Source of the DNA: an uncultured bacterium
Lineage (GTDB): Bacteria > Cyanobacteriota > Vampirovibrionia > Gastranaerophilales > Gastranaerophilaceae
NCBI GenBank assembly: GCA_902782905.1
Contig: CACZPB010000055.1
Span: forward strand, 1-10,885
Length of the DNA: 10,885 nucleotides
Direction of reading: 5' to 3'
Shown here: one piece after another, positions 7,517-10,885 of the stretch
Position numbering within the stretch: the stretch's first letter is position 1
Layout of the letters: the number at the start of each line of letters is the position of its first letter
Program-made: the position numbers and the translations under genes
Notes under the pieces: model-generated
The model's input: the letters and a program-made list of their open reading frames with translations, nothing else
Database searches by the model: none
What the model was told of the DNA's origin: nothing

Positions 7517-7642
7517 ATGGTTGAAAAAGCTATTGAATTAGACAAAAAATTGGAAAAAGATATAAAAGAGTGCAAACAAAAAGCTGAACTTGTCGAAAAA
7601 TTCTTGACTATGCTTGTAAAAGGTTTTGCGCCTGAATATTAA
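7517..7642 (+). CDS. 41-aa protein of unknown function under a sigma-28-type promoter
   Basis: A small gene: ATG 7517 to TAA 7640-7642. A strong ribosome binding site GAGGTG (7506-7511) lies 5 nt before the start. The product begins MVEKAIELDKKLEKDIKE and ends LVKGFAPEY. Its first 28 residues are a highly charged Lys/Glu heptad-like helix, probably a coiled coil or helical hairpin. A short hydrophobic stretch FLTMLV follows, then a Gly/Pro turn. There is no signal peptide, and a single Cys at residue 19. I do not recognise the family. Size, charge and a flagellar-type promoter would suit a small regulator or adaptor that binds a partner protein; that is inference. It is shorter than FlgM (about 90-100 aa) and I see no FlgM motif. 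The transglycosylase gene follows 77 nt downstream, so read-through is possible. Confidence 0.75.
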   Translation: MVEKAIELDKKLEKDIKECKQKAELVEKFLTMLVKGFAPEY

Positions 7643-7685
7643 TAAATAGTACATTAGGCGCTTTCGGTTTATTAAACTTTATGGT

Positions 7686-7719
7686 AAAATACTCCTATAA
7701 TTAATTTTAGGAGTATTTT
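7686..7719 (+). promoter_or_regulatory. 12-bp inverted repeat covering TATAAT and the transglycosylase ribosome binding site
   Basis: AAAATACTCCTA (7686-7697) is the exact reverse complement of TAGGAGTATTTT (7708-7719), with a 10-nt spacer. The right arm contains the ribosome binding site TAGGAG (7708-7713), 6 nt before the GTG start at 7720; the left arm supplies its complement CTCCTA. A consensus -10 TATAAT lies at 7696-7701, and an extended -10 TGGTAAAAT at 7682-7690. Three readings are possible: an RBS-sequestering hairpin in a read-through transcript, a weak terminator for the 41-aa gene, or an operator over the promoter. A start driven by TATAAT would remove the left arm from the RNA. 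Confidence 0.55.
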
Positions 7720-8187
7720 GTGTTGAAAAGAGCTTTAAAAAGAGGACTCGCGTGCTGCGCAACATTCTGTTTAATTTGCGTATCAGCACTTGGAGCAACT
7801 ACGGACGAAGTTAAACAAAACATTATAAAACAATCCAAAGAAATGGGAGTTGAGCCTGCTATTATGCTAAGCATTGCTAAAACAGAATCCGGATTTAACC
7901 AAAACGCAAAAAGCCTAAGCGGACATATAGGAGTTTTTCAACTATCACACACCACCGCTAAAAATATGGGATTAAACCCCTATGAATTGAACGACAACGT
8001 AAAAGGCGGCATATTGTACTATAAAAATATGTACAACCGTTTTGGCTCGATGGAACTTGCTGTTGCAGCATATAATTCAGGACCTGACGCAATCAAGCGT
8101 CACAACAACACGGTACCAAAACACTCTCAACACTTTGTTTCACGAATAATGAGCGATTATAAATACTACAAGTCAACAGGGCTCTAA
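7720..8187 (+). CDS. Small secreted lytic transglycosylase (SLT domain)
   Basis: A 155-aa exported enzyme that cleaves the MurNAc-GlcNAc bond of peptidoglycan to form 1,6-anhydroMurNAc. Residues 1-26 are a signal peptide: basic KRALKR, a hydrophobic core with several Cys, and probable cleavage after SALGA. The SLT (goose-lysozyme-like) domain fills the rest. It shows catalytic Glu56 in AKTESGFN, GHIGVFQLSHTTAKNMGL equivalent to the GxMQLMPxTA motif, and AYNSGP equivalent to AYNAGP. There is no LysM or other wall-binding domain, so it is a minimal catalytic form. The GTG start is chosen because TAGGAG lies 6 nt upstream; the adjacent TTG would be 9 nt away. The stop codon interleaves with that of the convergent HPP-like gene. 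Such enzymes recycle the wall or open it for envelope machines such as flagella. Confidence 0.88.
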   Translation: MLKRALKRGLACCATFCLICVSALGATTDEVKQNIIKQSKEMGVEPAIMLSIAKTESGFNQNAKSLSGHIGVFQLSHTTAKNMGLNPYELNDNVKGGILYYKNMYNRFGSMELAVAAYNSGPDAIKRHNNTVPKHSQHFVSRIMSDYKYYKSTGL

Positions 8188-9116
8188 TTTTCGTTTTTAA
8201 ACAAAAACATAGCTAAATAAGCTAATAAAATTGCACCGCAGAGAACTTCCAACGGGAATGCAACTAAAAGGTTCTCATTAAGTATCATTGGAATTAACAG
8301 TATCGCACCCGCCGGCGGAAAATAAATTTTTAGCTTGTCAATTGCTGCAAAAAGGATTATACAAGCAACCGCTGTGCACACATACAGGGGCAAACCCAGA
8401 TAAGAATTCAAGCCTAACCTTATAATACATCCGACAAAAGATGCAAGAGTCATCAAAAAAACTATATAATGAGGTTTTAACCTTGCCTTGCTACTTGGAT
8501 TTGAAAGCTCTGTGAACATCACAATAAGAGGCGGAGCAAGAAAATATATTTGATGAGTTTTAAACGGTATCAATGCAACAAGCCCAAATACCACCAAAAG
8601 TTTTGACCATTTTATTATTTGATTTTTTATATTAAATTCGCAAGGAATAAAGTTATTCACAGGGCGAAAATGATATTTTTCCATAAGCCACTGCGCCGCA
8701 ATTATGATAAGAGCCATAAAAGAGACTGAAATCGGATAAACCCAACTGCTTGTTTTTAAATACACAGGCAAAATGCAAGCTGAAATTATCGGAACAAAAT
8801 TAGTCTTAAAAAGAGTTAATATAAAACCCGTAAACGCAAAACACAAGCAGACTTGAAATATCATAGGAAAATTAACATATCTGACTGTCAAAACTCCAAA
8901 CAGAGCCGCCAACGACATCAGAATAAAAATTCTGCGTTTGTTTGTCATCCATGGCTGCTGCTCACTAATCCAAGCGCCTATAGTAAGTGCGCAAATCTCG
9001 GGGAAAATAATTTCGCTCTCCCCGCTAAGTTCTGCAACAAAAACCATCGCAAACGCCATGATTATTCCAAATATATAGCGTTCTACTCTTATTCTATGTA
9101 AAAATTCGGCCTTCAT
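8184..9116 (-). CDS. Multi-pass membrane protein, HPP-family-like
   Basis: A 310-aa integral membrane protein with about nine hydrophobic segments and short polar loops, highly basic around residues 145-170 and 205-216. It appears to hold two related halves: FPEICALTIGAW (38-49) followed by QQPW, and later FLAPPLIVMFTELSNPSSKAR (192-212) leading to YFPPAGAILLIP (265-276). The pattern APPL...NPSSKAR and FPPAGA resembles HPP-family membrane proteins (APFGA...AQPR and HPPAGA). The first His of HPP is Phe here, and members are mostly uncharacterised, although some cyanobacterial and plastid ones carry nitrite. Transport is plausible but the substrate is unknown. The ATG at 9116 lacks a Shine-Dalgarno sequence, and TATAAG lies a few bases upstream, so it may be leaderless or start elsewhere. 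An FNR-like palindrome is centred about 60 nt upstream. Confidence 0.6.
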   Translation of the reverse strand: MKAEFLHRIRVERYIFGIIMAFAMVFVAELSGESEIIFPEICALTIGAWISEQQPWMTNKRRIFILMSLAALFGVLTVRYVNFPMIFQVCLCFAFTGFILTLFKTNFVPIISACILPVYLKTSSWVYPISVSFMALIIIAAQWLMEKYHFRPVNNFIPCEFNIKNQIIKWSKLLVVFGLVALIPFKTHQIYFLAPPLIVMFTELSNPSSKARLKPHYIVFLMTLASFVGCIIRLGLNSYLGLPLYVCTAVACIILFAAIDKLKIYFPPAGAILLIPMILNENLLVAFPLEVLCGAILLAYLAMFLFKNEN

Positions 9117-9170
9117 ATCTTATATGCTAGAATAAGCACACAAAATATTCAAATTTGCCTGAGTTTTATA

Positions 9171-9182
9171 TGATTTAAATCA
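9171..9182. promoter_or_regulatory. Perfect 12-bp palindrome resembling an FNR/CRP-family site
   Basis: TGATTTAAATCA is its own reverse complement and contains the core TGAT-N4-ATCA of FNR-type sites (TTGAT-N4-ATCAA), differing only in the outermost bases. It straddles the stop codon of the MBL fragment and is centred about 60 bp before the ATG of the HPP-like gene. That is a usual position for an activator site if the start site lies near 9120-9135. No protein is shown to bind it. Confidence 0.3.
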
Positions 9183-9660
9183 CCATAAATTTTTTCTGTT
9201 CAATATTCAAATACCCTTCAGGAGAGTGAGTTGAACAGTATATTGTTTTGTTATTTTTTATAAATTCTCTTACTCTGGTGAGTGTTTCTCTTGCTTTATC
9301 CTTATCTTCAAAAACCACAGATAATTCATCTGCCCAAAGTGCTGCATCACAATATGTTACATCGCCATGGAACATATAATAACAGTCGTTTTCCCTGTCT
9401 TCCAATATGGAAATTGAATTGCCTTTTGTGTGCCCTTCTGCTCTTATCATCACAAGAGAGTCGGTAATTCTTTGAGATTCAGGAAAATTTTTGTATGCAC
9501 CGTCTGTAAATTTTTTTGTGTTGACCAAAACTCCTTTTTGAAGTTCAGTCATAATTTTAGGTAAATATTCAATTATATTTATTTTTTCATAATACTTCAG
9601 ATGATTATTGTCTCTTAAATACAGCTTTTTTGCATCCACAAATCGGGCAGATATAATCAT
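9175..9660 (-). pseudogene. 5'-truncated metallo-beta-lactamase-fold hydrolase (AHL-lactonase-like) fragment
   Basis: The open frame encodes the C-terminal half of an MBL-fold enzyme of the lactonase-like group. It has RAEGHTKGNS (metal ligand His77), FHGDVTY (bridging Asp100), a helix with ETLTRVREF, and CSTHSPEG (ligand His145). The first metal motif HxHxDH and the whole N-terminal beta sandwich are absent. Residues 1-17 of the frame are just the rubrerythrin 3' end read out of frame; MBL-like sequence begins about where rubrerythrin stops (9605). The first possible internal ATG (9552, MTELQ) has no ribosome binding site. A fused or deleted gene remnant best explains this, and it should lack hydrolase activity. 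The frame has no internal stops over about 140 codons, so loss is recent, or a truncated product is kept for another use. It is last in the minus-strand operon. Confidence 0.6.
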
Positions 9661-10165
9661 CTGACTCTTTGTCCAAGTCCCCTACGTATTCAAAACCGCA
9701 AACTGAGCATACATAAACAGGTTTTCCTGAATTATCCTCATCTTCTTTCGGTGCATATTTATCAATAATTGCCTTTGTCGCTTCGCCGTGATGTTTTTCT
9801 TGTTCGGCAAAAATCCGCACTTGTTCAACGGCTTCTTTATCTACACCAAGTTCTGCCAGTTTGTCAGCAAGCTGATTTATATTCCCTTCACCTTTATATT
9901 CAGCTTTTGAAAGACCTCTTACCATATCCCAAAAAGTCTTTTCGTCAGAAGGATATCTGCCGTTTAGCATTGCATAAAATGCTCCGTGGTTAGTTTCTTG
10001 GTTTCCTAGTTCAATAAATTCTTTTGCCACGTCTTCTAATCCGAATTTTTCTTTAGCAACTTTTGCAAGCGCATAATACATAGCTCCGCCGATTGCTTCT
10101 CCTGCTGCTAATTGCGCAATTTGTTTTTCAATTTCAGTTCCTTTGGTTTGTCCGAAAATACTCAT
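9605..10165 (-). CDS. rbr: Rubrerythrin
   Basis: Cytosolic NADH-linked peroxidase of anaerobes that reduces H2O2 to water with electrons passed through its own rubredoxin domain. The 186 aa contain a ferritin-like four-helix diiron bundle (about 10-135) with Glu23, the ExxH pair Glu57/His60 in ETNH, and Glu123/His126 in EQEKHH. A C-terminal rubredoxin domain follows, with Cys153/Cys156 in CSVC and Cys173/Cys176 in CPICG. Length and domain order are normal for rubrerythrin. The AAAGGAG 6 nt before the ATG at 10165 is a strong ribosome binding site. It lies 17 nt after the Nim-like flavoprotein gene, so the two are surely co-transcribed and form an oxidative or redox stress operon. A PerR-like sequence lies at the operon promoter. 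Its 3' end abuts the MBL fragment in a different frame. Confidence 0.95.
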   Translation of the reverse strand: MSIFGQTKGTEIEKQIAQLAAGEAIGGAMYYALAKVAKEKFGLEDVAKEFIELGNQETNHGAFYAMLNGRYPSDEKTFWDMVRGLSKAEYKGEGNINQLADKLAELGVDKEAVEQVRIFAEQEKHHGEATKAIIDKYAPKEDEDNSGKPVYVCSVCGFEYVGDLDKESDDYICPICGCKKAVFKRQ

Positions 10166-10182
10166 ATTATACTCCTTTTGCT

Positions 10183-10659
10183 CTAACTTTCATTAACACT
10201 TTTGCCGGAAATATGTTCTGGAGTAAGCTCCAAACATAATACAAATTTTGAGAATTTCTTAATTTCTTCTTCTATATAATCTTCACCAAAATCAAACTGA
10301 GAGCTCAATTTCCTGCAAATATCAATAGTTTTTTCTGTATCATCTACAGGCCTTATTTTACCAAAAATAATTACACTTTTATAATCAAGCCCCCTTTTAC
10401 CCTCACTCTGAACTCCTTGACCGCAAACACAGAAAGAAACTTTATCATGCCCTTTTATTGCATCTATTTTGTGCCCTTCCCTTGCACCGTGAAAATAAAT
10501 TTTGTTATCTACAGAAGAGTACCAATAATTTATCGGCAATCCATAAGGATAATCATCATCTCCCAAAACAGAGAGAACTCCTCTGACTTCATTTTTTAGG
10601 ATGGAGATACATTCTTCCTGACTTAATTGTTGTTTTATTCTCCTTAACGGCCTAAACAA
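10183..10659 (-). CDS. Pyridoxamine 5'-phosphate oxidase-like flavoprotein, Nim (nitroimidazole reductase) type
   Basis: A 158-aa cytosolic protein of the split-barrel FMN-binding family. The start MFRPLRR, then GVLSVLGDDDYPYGLPINYWY (about 27-47), KIYFHGAREGHKIDAI (53-68) and KVSFCV (73-78), are hallmarks of the NimA-like branch; His63 lies in the conserved G-H-K. Nim proteins reduce 5-nitroimidazoles to amines, but most relatives are general FMN or flavin-linked reductases, so drug resistance should not be assumed. The start codon is TTG at 10659, supported by AAAGGAG (10672-10666) 6 nt upstream and by homology from the first residues. It is the first gene of the operon with rubrerythrin, which points to a reductive detoxification role. 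Confidence 0.88.
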   Translation of the reverse strand: MFRPLRRIKQQLSQEECISILKNEVRGVLSVLGDDDYPYGLPINYWYSSVDNKIYFHGAREGHKIDAIKGHDKVSFCVCGQGVQSEGKRGLDYKSVIIFGKIRPVDDTEKTIDICRKLSSQFDFGEDYIEEEIKKFSKFVLCLELTPEHISGKSVNES

Positions 10660-10708
10660 AATAAACTCCTTTATTTCTAATTAATCAGCAAAAACTGCAT
10701 GTTTATTT

Positions 10709-10737
10709 ATAATAAAATTAAAATAAAATTCGAACAA
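10709..10737 (-). promoter_or_regulatory. Candidate promoter of the flavoprotein-rubrerythrin operon, with a PerR-like sequence
   Basis: On the minus strand TTGTTC (10737-10732), a 17-nt spacer, then TATTAT (10714-10709). The start site would be near 10702, about 43 nt before the TTG start. Overlapping the -10, TTATAATAAAATTAA (10707-10721, plus strand) matches 11 of 14 positions of the PerR box TTATAAT-N-ATTATAA, with one half perfect. The surroundings are very AT-rich, so chance matching is a real risk. Confidence 0.4.
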
Positions 10738-10758
10738 GTATTTACATATAAAGCTAAT

Positions 10759-10790
10759 AAAAGCCAAGAGCATGCAACTCTCGGCTTTTT
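10759..10790. terminator. Intrinsic terminator hairpin, possibly bidirectional
   Basis: AAAAGCC (10759-10765) pairs with GGCTTTT (10783-10789) and AGAG (10767-10770) with CTCT (10778-10781) around a 7-nt loop. The single odd position (10766/10782) is A-C on the plus strand but G-U on the minus-strand RNA, so the stem is better as a terminator for the minus-strand gene ending at 10804. The T tract is better on the plus strand (TTTTTGTTTTTT, 10786-10797). Confidence 0.8.
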
Positions 10791-10803
10791 GTTTTTTACA
10801 TTT

Positions 10804-10885
10804 TTAGCATAATTCCGCATCGCCAAAACCAAATTGTTCCAAACTTCCTGTTTTTGCCTGAACACAAATATATTGCAAATCGGTT
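10804..10885 (-). CDS. C-terminal end of an unidentified protein (5' part outside window)
   Basis: A minus-strand frame open from the window edge to TAA at 10806-10804 gives 26 residues, ending GSLEQFGFGDAELC. I do not recognise the protein. It is preferred to the other two minus frames because it ends 14 nt before a terminator hairpin whose stem is intact in minus-strand RNA, and its composition is balanced. The longer alternative frame runs straight through that terminator. Confidence 0.45.
   Translation of the reverse strand, partial: TDLQYICVQAKTGSLEQFGFGDAELC

Noticed and set aside
7628..7661. GCGCCT/AGGCGC inverted repeat at the end of the 41-aa gene as a terminator
   Set aside because: Only 6 bp with a loop of about 22 nt, and followed by TTTCGG rather than a T run; too weak to call.
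10528..10535. GCCGATAA on the minus strand, a perfect sigma-28 -10 box
   Set aside because: It lies inside the Nim-like gene, encoding part of L-P-I-N, and no TAAAG-type -35 box is found 11 nt upstream.

Overview
The window is AT-rich bacterial DNA, densely packed with genes on both strands. It reads like chromosome rather than a mobile region: there is no transposase, integrase, phage gene, tRNA, rRNA or CRISPR array. Rubrerythrin, a Nim-type flavoprotein and an FNR-like palindrome fit an anaerobe. The short DprA/SLOG-type protein at 3747-4322 has the size and layout I associate with cyanobacterial relatives. Together these suggest a non-photosynthetic gut relative of Cyanobacteria (Gastranaerophilales/'Melainabacteria'). 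That is an inference, held at about 50%.

Layout from left to right. Positions 1-1023 hold the 3' two thirds of the magnesium channel gene mgtE. It converges with a full pcrA/uvrD-type helicase (3596-1092, minus). pcrA is divergent from a two-gene unit (3747-5504) that encodes a DprA/SLOG-like nucleotide-binding protein and a helical-repeat protein of unknown function. The spacer between them has a perfect 8-bp inverted repeat over a consensus -10, and then a structured leader. Next comes a small STAS-like protein (5799-5506, minus), then an organophosphate:phosphate antiporter-family transporter (5977-7362) with a strong terminator. After that lie a 41-codon gene (7517-7642), a small secreted lytic transglycosylase (7720-8187) and a convergent HPP-like membrane protein (9116-8184, minus). 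The last block, all on the minus strand, is a stress-type operon read from 10659 leftwards: a Nim/PNPOx-like flavoprotein, rubrerythrin, and a 5'-truncated metallo-beta-lactamase-fold fragment. A C-terminal scrap of another minus-strand gene and a terminator close the window.

The most interesting signal is regulatory. Two small genes of unknown role, the STAS-like protein and the 41-aa protein, are each preceded by a sequence matching the sigma-28 (FliA/SigD) flagellar promoter. The 41-aa gene has TAAAGTTT-N11-GCCGATAT (15 of 16 matches to consensus). The STAS-like gene has AAAAGATT-N11-GCCGACAT (12 of 16, same spacer). Both sit at sensible distances from good ribosome binding sites. This suggests that both genes belong to a motility or late-flagellar regulon although no flagellar gene is in view. 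The lytic transglycosylase just downstream of the 41-aa gene may be part of it too. Other points for a second look are the hairpin that covers the transglycosylase ribosome binding site, the inverted repeat at pcrA, and the metallo-beta-lactamase fragment abutting rubrerythrin.
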